64,000 bases of DNA from NCBI GenBank assembly GCA_964036195.1, contig OZ038455.1, positions 11,797,855 to 11,861,854 of the forward strand, given 5' to 3'. Under the pieces are notes generated by a model. The model saw nothing but the letters and a program-made list of their open reading frames with translations. It was not told the DNA's origin and did no database searches. The DNA comes from Sphaerolaimus hirsutus. Its lineage: Eukaryota; Nematoda; Chromadorea; Monhysterida; Sphaerolaimidae. The position numbers and the translations under genes were made by a program. This document shows, in pieces, positions 22,001-34,000 of this stretch (positions within the stretch are counted from its first letter, which is position 1; each line of letters starts with the position of its first letter).

Positions 22001-25000
22001 ATCTGTCTGTCCACTGGTGGGTTCCTCAGTGGGCACACCTGTTATGCCACTTGTTTCTTCAGTGACTTCAGTTGTGTTCTCTGATGTCTGGTCTGGTGGA
22101 AACTCAGTGGTGACTTCATCTGTCTGTCCACTGGTGGGTTCCTCAGTGGGCACACCTGTTATGCCACTTGTTCCATCAGTGACTTCAGTTGTGTTCTCTG
22201 ATGTCTGGTCTGGTGGAAACTCAGTGGTGACTTCATCAGTCTGTCCACTGGTGGGTTCCTCGGTGGGCACACCTGTTATGCCACTTGTTTCTTCAGTGAC
22301 TTCAGTTGTGTTCTCTGATGTCTGGTCTGGTGGAAACTCAGTGGTGACTTCATCTGTCTGTCCACTGGTGGGTTCCTCAGTGGGCACACCTGTTATGCCA
22401 CTTGTTTCATCAGTGACTTCAGTTGTGTTCTCTGATGTCTGGTCTGGTGGAAACTCAGTGGTGACTTCATCTGTCTGTCCACTGGTGGGTTCCTCAGTGG
22501 CACACCTGTTATGCCACTTGTTCCATCAGTGACTTCAGTTGTGTTCTCTGATGTCTGGTCTGGTGGAAACTCAGTGGTGACTTCATCAGTCTGTCCACTG
22601 GTGGGTTCCTCGGTGGGCACACCTGTTATGCCACTTGTTTCTTCAGTGACTTCAGTTGTGTTCTCTGTTGTCTGGTCTGGGGGAAACACAGTGGTGACTT
22701 CATCAGTCTGTCCACTAGTTGGTTCCTCAGTGGGCACACCTGTTATGCCACTTGTTTCTTCAGTGACTTCAGTTGTGTTCTCTGATGTCTGGTCTGGTGG
22801 AAACTCAGTGGTGACTTCATCTGTCTGTCCACTGGTGGGTTCCTCAGTGGGCACACCTGTTATGCCACTTGTTCCATCAGTGACTTCAGTTGTGTTCTCT
22901 GATGTCTGGTCTGGTGGAAACTCAGTGGTGACTTCATCAGTCTGTCCACTGGTGGGTTCCTCGGTGGGCACACCTGTTATGCCACTTGTTTCTTCAGTGA
23001 CTTCAGTTGTGTTCTCTGATGTCTGGTCTGGTGGAAACTCAGTGGTGACTTCATCTGTCTGTCCTCTGGTGGGTTCCTCAGTGGGCACACCTGTTATGCC
23101 ACTTGTTCCATCAGTGACTTCAGTTGTGTTCTCTGATGTCTGGTCTGGTGGAAACTCAGTGGTGACCTCATCAGTCTGTCCACTGGTGGGTTTCTTAGTG
23201 GGCACACCTGTTATGCCACTTGTTTCTTCAGTGACTTCAGTTGTGTTCTCTGTTGTCTGGTCTGGTGGAAAATCAGTGGTGACTTCATCTGTCTGTCCAC
23301 TGGTGGGTTCCTCAGTGGGCACACCTGTTATGCCACTTGTTTCTTCAGTGACTTCAGTTGTGTTCTCTGTTGTCTGGTCTGGTGGAAAATCAGTGGTGAC
23401 TTCATCTGTCTGTCCACTGGTGGGTTCCTCAGTGGGCACACCTGTTATGCCACTTGTTTCTTCAGTGACTTCAGTTGTGTTCTCTGTTGTCTGGTCTGGT
23501 GGAAACTCAGTGGTGACTTCATCTGTCTGTCCACTGGTGGGTTCCTCAGTGGGCACACCTGTTATGCCACTTGTTCCATCAGTGACTTCAGTTGTGTTCT
23601 CTGATGTCTGGTCTGGTGGAAACTCAGTGGTGACTTCATCAGTCTGTCCACTGGTGGGTTCCTCGGTGGGCACACCTGTTATGCCACTTGTTTCTTCAGT
23701 GACTTCAGTTGTGTTCTCTGTTGTCTGGTCTGGGGGAAACACAGTGGTGACTTCATCAGTCTGTCCACTAGTTGGTTCCTCAGTGGGCACACCTGTTATG
23801 CCACTTGTTTCTTCAGTGACTTCAGTTGTGTTCTCTGATGTCTGGTCTGGTGGAAACTCAGTGGTGACTTCATCTGTCTGTCCACTGGTGGGTTCCTCTG
23901 TGGGCACACCTGTTATGCCACTTGTTTCATCAGTGACTTCAGTTGTGTTCTCTGATGTCTGGTCTGGTGGAAACTCAGTGGTGACCTCATCAGTCTGTCC
24001 ACTGGTGGGTTCCTCAGTGGGCACACCTGGTATGCCGCTTGTTTCATCAGTGACTTCAGTTGTGTTCTCTGTTGTCTGGTCTGGGGGAAACACAGTGGTG
24101 ACTTCATCTGTCTGTCCACTTGTGGGTTCCTCAGTCGGCACACCTGTTATGCCACTTATTTCTTCAGTGACTTCAGTTGTGTTCTCTGATGTCTGGTCTG
24201 GTGGAAACTCTGTGGTGACTTCATCTGTCTGTCCACTGGTGGGTTCCTCTGTGGGCACACCTGTTATGCCACTTGTTTCATCAGTGACTTCAGTTGTGTT
24301 CTCTGATGTCTGGTCTGGTGGAAACTCAGTGGTGACCTCATCAGTCTGTCCACTGGTGGGTTCCTCAGTGGGCACACCTGTTATGCCGCTTGTTTCATCA
24401 ATGACTTCAGTTGTGTTCTCTGTTGTCTGGTCTGGGGGAAACACAGTGGTGACTTCATCAGTCTGTCCACTAGTTGGTTCCTCAGTGGGCACACCTGTTA
24501 TGCCACTTGTTTCTTCAGTAACTTCAGTTGTGTTCTCTGTTGTCTGGTCTGGTGGAAACTCAGTGGTGACTTCATCTGTCTGTCCACTGGTGGGTTCCTC
24601 AGTGGGCACACCTGTTATGCCACTTGTTTCTTCAGTGACTTCAGTTGTGTTCTCTGTTGTCTGGTCTGGTGGAAAATCAGTGGTGACTTCATCTGTCTGT
24701 CCACTGGTGGGTTCCTCAGTGGGCACACCTGTTATGCCACTTGTTTCTTCAGTGACTTCAGTTGTGTTCTCTGATGTCTGGTCTGGTGGAAACTCAGTGG
24801 TGACTTCATCTGTCTGTCCACTGGTGGGTTCCTCAGTGGGCACACCTGTTATGCCACTTGTTCCATCAGTGACTTCAGTTGTGTTCTCTGATGTCTGGTC
24901 TGGTGGAAACTCAGTGGTGACTTCATCAGTCTGTCCACTGGTGGGTTCCTCGGTGCCCACACCTGTTATGCCACTTGTTTCTTCAGTGACTTCAGTTGTG

Positions 25001-28000
25001 TTCTCTGTTGTCTGGTCTGGGGGAAACACAGTGGTGACTTCATCAGTCTGTCCACTAGTTGGTTCCTCAGTGGGCACACCTGTTATGCCACTTGTTTCTT
25101 CAGTGACTTCAGTTGTGTTCTCTGATGTCTCGTCTGGTGGAAACTCAGTGGTGACTTCATCTGTCTGTCCACTTGTGGGTTCCTCAGTCGGCACACCTGT
25201 TATGCCACTTGTTTCTTCAGTGACTTCAGTTGTGTTCTCTGATGTCTGGTCTGGTGGAAACTCAGTGGTGACTTCATCAGTCTGTCCACTGGTGGGTTCC
25301 TCGGTGCGCACACCTGTTATGCCACTTGTTTCTTCAGTGACTTCAGTTGTGTTCTCTGTTGTCTGGTCTGGGGGAAACACAGTGGTGACTTCATCAGTCT
25401 GTCCACTAGTTGGTTCCTCAGTGGGCACACCTGTTATGCCACTTGTTTCTTCAGTGACTTCAGTTGTGTTCTCTGATGTCTGGTCTGGGGGAAACACAGT
25501 GGTGACTTCATCAGTCTGTCCACTAGTTGGTTCCTCAGTGGGCACACCTGTTATGCCACTTGTTTCTTCAGTGACTTCAGTTGTGTTCTCTGATGTCTGG
25601 TCTGGTGGAAACTCAGTGGTGATGTCATCAGTCTGTCCACTGGTGGGTTCCTCGGTGGGCACACCTGTTATGCCACTTGTTTCTTCAGTAACTTCAGTTG
25701 TGTTCTCTGTTGTCTGGTCTGGTGGAAACTCAGTGGTGACTTCATCAGTCTGTCCACTAGTTGGTTCCTCAGTGGGCACACCTGTTATGCCACTTGTTTC
25801 TTCAGTGACTTCAGTTGTGTTATCTGTTGTCTGGTCTGGGGGAAACACAGTGGTGACTTCATCTGTATGTCCACTGGTGGGTTCCTCAGTGGGCACACCT
25901 GTCATGCCACTTGTTTCTTCAGTGACTTCAGTTGTGTTCTCTGATGTCTGGTCTGGTGGAAACTCAGTGGTGACTTCATCTGTCTGTCCACTGGTGGGTT
26001 CTTCAGTGGGCACACCTGTTATGCCACTTGTTTCTTCAGTGACTTCAGTTGTGTTCTCTGTTGTCTGGTCTGGTGGAAACTCAGTGGTGACTTCATCAGT
26101 ATGTCCGCTAGTTGGTTCCTCAGTGGGCACATCTGTTATGCCACTTGTTTCATCAGTGACTTCAGTTGTGTTCTCTGTTGTCTGGTCTGGTGGAAACTCA
26201 GTGGTGACTTCATCAGTCTGTCCACTGGTGGGTTCCTCAGTGGGCACACCTGTTATGCCACTTGTTTCATCAGTGACTTCAGTTGTGTTCTCTGTTGTCT
26301 GGTCTGGTGGAAAATCAGTGGTGACTTCATCTGTCTGTCCACTGGTGGGTTCCTCAGTGGGCACACCTGTTATGCCACTTGTTTCTTCAGTGACTTCAGT
26401 TGTGTTCTCTGATGTCTGGTCTGGTGGAAACTCAGTGGTGACTTCATCTGTCTGTCCACTTGTGGGTTCCTCAGTCGGCACACCTGTTATGCCACTTATT
26501 TCTTCAGTGACTTCAGTTGTGTTCTCTGATGTCTGGTCTGGTGGAAACTCTGTGGTGACTTCATCTGTCTGTCCACTGGTGGGTTCCTCTGTGGGCACAC
26601 CTGTTATGCCACTTGTTTCATCAGTGACTTCAGTTGTGTTCTCTGATGTCTGGTCTGGTGGAAACTCAGTGGTGACCTCATCAGTCTGTCCACTGGTGGG
26701 TTCCTCAGTGGGCACACCTGTTATGCCGCTTGTTTCATCAATGACTTCAGTTGTGTTCTCTGTTGTCTGGTCTGGGGGAAACACAGTGGTGACTTCATCA
26801 GTCTGTCCACTAGTTGGTTCCTCAGTGGGCACACCTGTTATGCCACTTGTTTCTTCAGTAACTTCAGTTGTGTTCTCTGTTGTCTGGTCTGGTGGAAACT
26901 CAGTGGTGACTTCATCTGTCTGTCCACTGGTGGGTTCCTCAGTGGGCACACCTGTTATGCCACTTGTTTCTTCAGTGACTTCAGTTGTGTTCTCTGTTGT
27001 CTGGTCTGGTGGAAAATCAGTGGTGACTTCATCTGTCTGTCCACTGGTGGGTTCCTCAGTGGGCACACCTGTTATGCCACTTGTTTCTTCAGTGACTTCA
27101 GTTGTGTTCTCTGATGTCTGGTCTGGTGGAAACTCAGTGGTGACTTCATCTGTCTGTCCACTGGTGGGTTCCTCAGTGGGCACACCTGTTATGCCACTTG
27201 TTCCATCAGTGACTTCAGTTGTGTTCTCTGATGTCTGGTCTGGTGGAAACTCAGTGGTGACTTCATCAGTCTGTCCACTGGTGGGTTCCTCGGTGCCCAC
27301 ACCTGTTATGCCACTTGTTTCTTCAGTGACTTCAGTTGTGTTCTCTGTTGTCTGGTCTGGGGGAAACACAGTGGTGACTTCATCAGTCTGTCCACTAGTT
27401 GGTTCCTCAGTGGGCACACCTGTTATGCCACTTGTTTCTTCAGTGACTTCAGTTGTGTTCTCTGATGTCTCGTCTGGTGGAAACTCAGTGGTGACTTCAT
27501 CTGTCTGTCCACTTGTGGGTTCCTCAGTCGGCACACCTGTTATGCCACTTGTTTCTTCAGTGACTTCAGTTGTGTTCTCTGATGTCTGGTCTGGTGGAAA
27601 CTCAGTGGTGACTTCATCAGTCTGTCCACTGGTGGGTTCCTCGGTGCGCACACCTGTTATGCCACTTGTTTCTTCAGTGACTTCAGTTGTGTTCTCTGTT
27701 GTCTGGTCTGGGGGAAACACAGTGGTGACTTCATCAGTCTGTCCACTAGTTGGTTCCTCAGTGGGCACACCTGTTATGCCACTTGTTTCTTCAGTGACTT
27801 CAGTTGTGTTCTCTGATGTCTGGTCTGGGGGAAACACAGTGGTGACTTCATCAGTCTGTCCACTAGTTGGTTCCTCAGTGGGCACACCTGTTATGCCACT
27901 TGTTTCTTCAGTGACTTCAGTTGTGTTCTCTGATGTCTGGTCTGGTGGAAACTCAGTGGTGATGTCATCAGTCTGTCCACTGGTGGGTTCCTCGGTGGGC

Positions 28001-31000
28001 ACACCTGTTATGCCACTTGTTTCTTCAGTAACTTCAGTTGTGTTCTCTGTTGTCTGGTCTGGTGGAAACTCAGTGGTGACTTCATCAGTCTGTCCACTAG
28101 TTGGTTCCTCAGTGGGCACACCTGTTATGCCACTTGTTTCTTCAGTGACTTCAGTTGTGTTATCTGTTGTCTGGTCTGGGGGAAACACAGTGGTGACTTC
28201 ATCTGTATGTCCACTGGTGGGTTCCTCAGTGGGCACACCTGTCATGCCACTTGTTTCTTCAGTGACTTCAGTTGTGTTCTCTGATGTCTGGTCTGGTGGA
28301 AACTCAGTGGTGACTTCATCTGTCTGTCCACTGGTGGGTTCTTCAGTGGGCACACCTGTTATGCCACTTGTTTCTTCAGTGACTTCAGTTGTGTTCTCTG
28401 TTGTCTGGTCTGGTGGAAACTCAGTGGTGACTTCATCAGTATGTCCGCTAGTTGGTTCCTCAGTGGGCACATCTGTTATGCCACTTGTTTCATCAGTGAC
28501 TTCAGTTGTGTTCTCTGTTGTCTGGTCTGGTGGAAACTCAGTGGTGACTTCATCAGTCTGTCCACTGGTGGGTTCCTCAGTGGGCACACCTGTTATGCCA
28601 CTTGTTTCATCAGTGACTTCAGTTGTGTTATCTGTTGTCTGGTCTGGTGGAAACTCAGTGGTGACTTCATCAGTCTGTCCCCTGGTGGGTTCCTCAGTGG
28701 GCACACCTGTTATGCCACTTGTTTCTTCAGTGACTTCAGTTGTGTTCTCTGATGTCTGGTCTGGTGGAAACTCAGTGGTGACTTCATCAGTCTGTCCACT
28801 GGTGGGTTCCTCGGTGCGCACACCTGTTATGCCACTTGTTTCTTCAGTGACTTCAGTTGTGTTCTCTGTTGTCTGGTCTGGGGGAAACACAGTGGTGACT
28901 TCATCAGTCTGTCCACTAGTTGGTTCCTCAGTGGGCACACCTGTTATGCCACTTGTTTCTTCAGTGACTTCAGTTGTGTTCTCTGATGTCTGGTCTGGGG
29001 GAAACACAGTGGTGACTTCATCAGTCTGTCCACTAGTTGGTTCCTCAGTGGGCACACCTGTTATGCCACTTGTTTCTTCAGTGACTTCAGTTGTGTTCTC
29101 TGATATCTGGTCTGGTGGAAACTCAGTGGTGATGTCATCAGTCTGTCCACTGGTGGGTTCCTCGGTGGGCACACCTGTTATGCCACTTGTTTCTTCAGTA
29201 ACTTCAGTTGTGTTCTCTGTTGTCTGGTCTGGTGGAAACTCAGTGTTGACTTCATCAGTCTGTCCACTAGTTGGTTCCTCAGTGGGCACACCTGTTATGC
29301 CACTTGTTTCTTCAGTGACTTCAGTTGTGTTATCTGTTGTCTGGTCTGGGGGAAACACAGTGGTGACTTCATCTGTATGTCCACTGGTGGGTTCCTCAGT
29401 GGGCACACCTGTCATGCCACTTGTTTCTTCAGTGACTTCAGTTGTGTTCTCTGATGTCTGGTCTGGTGGAAACTCAGTGGTGACTTCATCTGTCTGTCCA
29501 CTGGTGGGTTCTTCAGTGGGCACACCTGTTATGCCACTTGTTTCTTCAGTGACTTCAGTTGTGTTCTCTGTTGTCTGGTCTGGTGGAAACTCAGTGGTGA
29601 CTTCATCAGTATGTCCGCTAGTTGGTTCCTCAGTGGGCACATCTGTTATGCCACTTGTTTCATCAGTGACTTCAGTTGTGTTCTCTGTTGTCTGGTCTGG
29701 TGGAAACTCAGTGGTGACTTCATCAGTCTGTCCACTGGTGGGTTCCTCAGTGGGCACACCTGTTATGCCACTTGTTTCATCAGTGACTTCAGTTGTGTTA
29801 TCTGTTGTCTGGTCTGGTGGAAACTCAGTGGTGACTTCATCAGTCTGTCCCCTGGTGGGTTCCTCAGTGGGCACACCTGTTATGCCACTTGTTTCTTCAG
29901 TGACTTCAGTTGTGTTCTCTGATGTCTGGTCTGGTGGAAACTCAGTGGTGACTTCATCAGTCTGTCCACTGGTGGGTTCCTCGGTGCGCACACCTGTTAT
30001 GCCACTTGTTTCTTCAGTGACTTCAGTTGTGTTCTCTGTTGTCTGGTCTGGGGGAAACACAGTGGTGACTTCATCAGTCTGTCCACTAGTTGGTTCCTCA
30101 GTGGGCACACCTGTTATGCCACTTGTTTCTTCAGTGACTTCAGTTGTGTTCTCTGATGTCTGGTCTGGGGGAAACACAGTGGTGACTTCATCAGTCTGTC
30201 CACTAGTTGGTTCCTCAGTGGGCACACCTGTTATGCCACTTGTTTCTTCAGTGACTTCAGTTGTGTTCTCTGATGTCTGGTCTGGTGGAAACTCAGTGGT
30301 GATGTCATCAGTCTGTCCACTGGTGGGTTCCTCGGTGGGCACACCTGTTATGCCACTTGTTTCTTCAGTAACTTCAGTTGTGTTCTCTGTTGTCTGGTCT
30401 GGTGGAAACTCAGTGGTGACTTCATCAGTCTGTCCACTAGTTGGTTCCTCAGTGGGCACACCTGTTATGCCACTTGTTTCTTCAGTGACTTCAGTTGTGT
30501 TATCTGTTGTCTGGTCTGGGGGAAACACAGTGGTGACTTCATCTGTATGTCCACTGGTGGGTTCCTCAGTGGGCACACCTGTCATGCCACTTGTTTCTTC
30601 AGTGACTTCAGTTGTGTTCTCTGATGTCTGGTCTGGTGGAAACTCAGTGGTGACTTCATCTGTCTGTCCACTGGTGGGTTCTTCAGTGGGCACACCTGTT
30701 ATGCCACTTGTTTCTTCAGTGACTTCAGTTGTGTTCTCTGTTGTCTGGTCTGGTGGAAACTCAGTGGTGACTTCATCAGTATGTCCGCTAGTTGGTTCCT
30801 CAGTGGGCACATCTGTTATGCCACTTGTTTCATCAGTGACTTCAGTTGTGTTCTCTGTTGTCTGGTCTGGTGGAAACTCAGTGGTGACTTCATCAGTCTG
30901 TCCACTGGTGGGTTCCTCAGTGGGCACACCTGTTATGCCACTTGTTTCATCAGTGACTTCAGTTGTGTTATCTGTTGTCTGGTCTGGTGGAAACTCAGTG

Positions 31001-34000
31001 GTGACTTCATCAGTCTGTCCCCTGGTGGGTTCCTCAGTGGGCACACCTGTTATGCCACTTGTTTCTTCAGTGACTTCAGTTGTGTTCTCTGATGTCTGGT
31101 CTGGTGGAAACTCAGTGGTGACTTCATCAGTCTGTCCACTGGTGGGTTCCTCGGTGCGCACACCTGTTATGCCACTTGTTTCTTCAGTGACTTCAGTTGT
31201 GTTCTCTGTTGTCTGGTCTGGGGGAAACACAGTGGTGACTTCATCAGTCTGTCCACTAGTTGGTTCCTCAGTGGGCACACCTGTTATGCCACTTGTTTCT
31301 TCAGTGACTTCAGTTGTGTTCTCTGATGTCTGGTCTGGGGGAAACACAGTGGTGACTTCATCAGTCTGTCCACTAGTTGGTTCCTCAGTGGGCACACCTG
31401 TTATGCCACTTGTTTCTTCAGTGACTTCAGTTGTGTTCTCTGATGTCTGGTCTGGTGGAAACTCAGTGGTGATGTCATCAGTCTGTCCACTGGTGGGTTC
31501 CTCGGTGGGCACACCTGTTATGCCACTTGTTTCTTCAGTAACTTCAGTTGTGTTCTCTGTTGTCTGGTCTGGTGGAAACTCAGTGGTGACTTCATCAGTC
31601 TGTCCACTAGTTGGTTCCTCAGTGGGCACACCTGTTATGCCACTTGTTTCTTCAGTGACTTCAGTTGTGTTATCTGTTGTCTGGTCTGGGGGAAACACAG
31701 TGGTGACTTCATCTGTATGTCCGCTGGTGGGTTCCTCAGTGGGCACACCTGTCATGCCACTTGTTTCTTCAGTGACTTCAGTTGTGTTCTCTGATGTCTG
31801 GTCTGGTGGAAACTCAGTGGTGACTTCATCTGTCTGTCCACTGGTGGGTTCTTCAGTGGGCACACCTGTTATGCCACTTGTTTCTTCAGTGACTTCAGTT
31901 GTGTTCTCTGTTGTCTGGTCTGGTGGAAACACAGTGGTGACTTCATCTGTATGTCCACTGGTGGGTTCCTCAGTGGGCACACCTGTCATGCCACTTGTTT
32001 CTTCAGTGACTTCAGTTGTGTTCTCTGATGTCTGGTCTGGTGGAAACTCAGTGGTGACTTCATCTGTCTGTCCACTGGTGGGTTCTTCAGTGGGCACACC
32101 TGTTATGCCACTTGTTTCTTCAGTGACTTCAGTTGTGTTCTCTGTTGTCTGGTCTGGTGGAAACTCAGTGGTGACTTCATCAGTATGTCCACTAGTTGGT
32201 TCCTCAGTGGGCACATCTGTTATGCCACTTGTTTCATCAGTGACTTCAGTTGTGTTCTCTGTTGTCTGGTCTGGTGGAAACTCAGTGGTGACTTCATCAG
32301 TCTGTCCACTGGTGGGTTCCTCAGTGGGCACACCTGTTATGCCACTTGTTTCATCAGTGACTTCAGTTGTGTTATCTGTTGTCTGGTCTGGTGGAAACTC
32401 AGTGGTGACTTCATCAGTCTGTCCCCTGGTGGGTTCCTCAGTGGGCACACCTGTTATGCCACTTGTTTCTTCAGTGACTTCAGTTGTGTTCTCTGATGTC
32501 TGGTCTGGTGGAAACTCAGTGGTGACTTCATCTGTCTGTCCACTTGTGGGTTCCTCAGTCGGCACACCTGTTATGCCACTTGTTTCTTCAGTGACTTCAG
32601 TTGTGTTCTCTGATGTCTGGTCTGGTGGAAACTCAGTGGTGACTTCATCAGTCTGTCCACTGGTGGGTTCCTCAGTGGGCACACCTGTTATGCCACTTGT
32701 TTCTTCAGTGACTTCAGTTGTGTTCTCTGATGTCTGGTCTGGTGGAAACTCAGTGGTGAGGTCATCAGTCTGTCCCCTGGTGGGTTCCTCAGTGGGCACA
32801 CCTGTTATGCCACTTGTTTCTTCAGTGACTTCAGTTGTGTTCTCTGATGTCTGGTCTGGTGGAAACTCAGTGGTGACTTCATCTGTCTGTCCACTTGTGG
32901 GTTCCTCAGTGGGGACACCTGTTATGCCACTTGTTTCTTCAGTGACTTCAGTTGTGTTCTCTGATGTCTGGTCTGGTGGAAACTCAGTGGTGACTTCATC
33001 TGTCTGTCCACTTGTGGGTTCCTCAGTCGGCACACCTGTTATGCCACTTGTTTCTTCAGTGACTTCAGTTGTGTTCTCTGATGTCTGGTCTGGTGGAAAC
33101 TCAGTGGTGACTTCATCAGTCTGTCCACTGGTGGGTTCCTCGGTGGGCACACCTGTTATGCCACTTGTTCCATCAGTGACTTCAGTTGTGTTCTCTGATG
33201 TCTGGTCTGGTGGAAACTCAGTGGTGACTTCATCAGTCTGTCCACTGGTGGGTTCCTCGGTGCGCACACCTGTTATGCCACTTGTTTCTTCAGTGACTTC
33301 AGTTGTGTTCTCTGTTGTCTGGTCTGGGGGAAACACAGTGGTGACTTCATCAGTCTGTCCACTAGTTGGTTCCTCAGTGGGCACACCTGTTATGCCACTT
33401 GTTTCTTCAGTGACTTCAGTTGTGTTCTCTGATGTCTGGTCTGGGGGAAACACAGTGGTGACTTCATCAGTCTGTCCACTAGTTGGTTCCTCAGTGGGCA
33501 CACCTGTTATGCCACTTGTTTCTTCAGTGACTTCAGTTGTGTTCTCTGATGTCTGGTCTGGTGGAAACTCAGTGGTGACTTCATCTGTCTGTCCACTTGT
33601 GGGTTCCTCAGTCGGCACACCTGTTATGCCACTTGTTTCTTCAGTGACTTCAGTTGTGTTCTCTGATGTCTGGTCTGGTGGAAACTCAGTGGTGACTTCA
33701 TCAGTCTGTCCACTGGTGGGTTCCTCAGTGGGCACACCTGTTATGCCACTTGTTTCTTCAGTGACTTCAGTTGTGTTCTCTGATGTCTGGTCTGGTGGAA
33801 ACTCAGTGGTGAGGTCATCAGTCTGTCCCCTGGTGGGTTCCTCAGTGGGCACACCTGTCATGCCACTTGTTTCTTCAGTGACTTCAGTTGTGTTCTCTGA
33901 TGTCTGGTCTGGTGGAAACTCAGTGGTGACTTCATCTGTCTGTCCACTGGTGGGTTCCTCGGTGGGCACACCTGTTATGCCACTTGTTCCATCAGTGACT

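Noticed and set aside
26101-32496. Repeated 103-codon plus-strand frames (WFLSGH..., CYATCF...)
   Set aside because: Third-frame shadows of the 117-bp unit that exist only where chance variants remove a stop.
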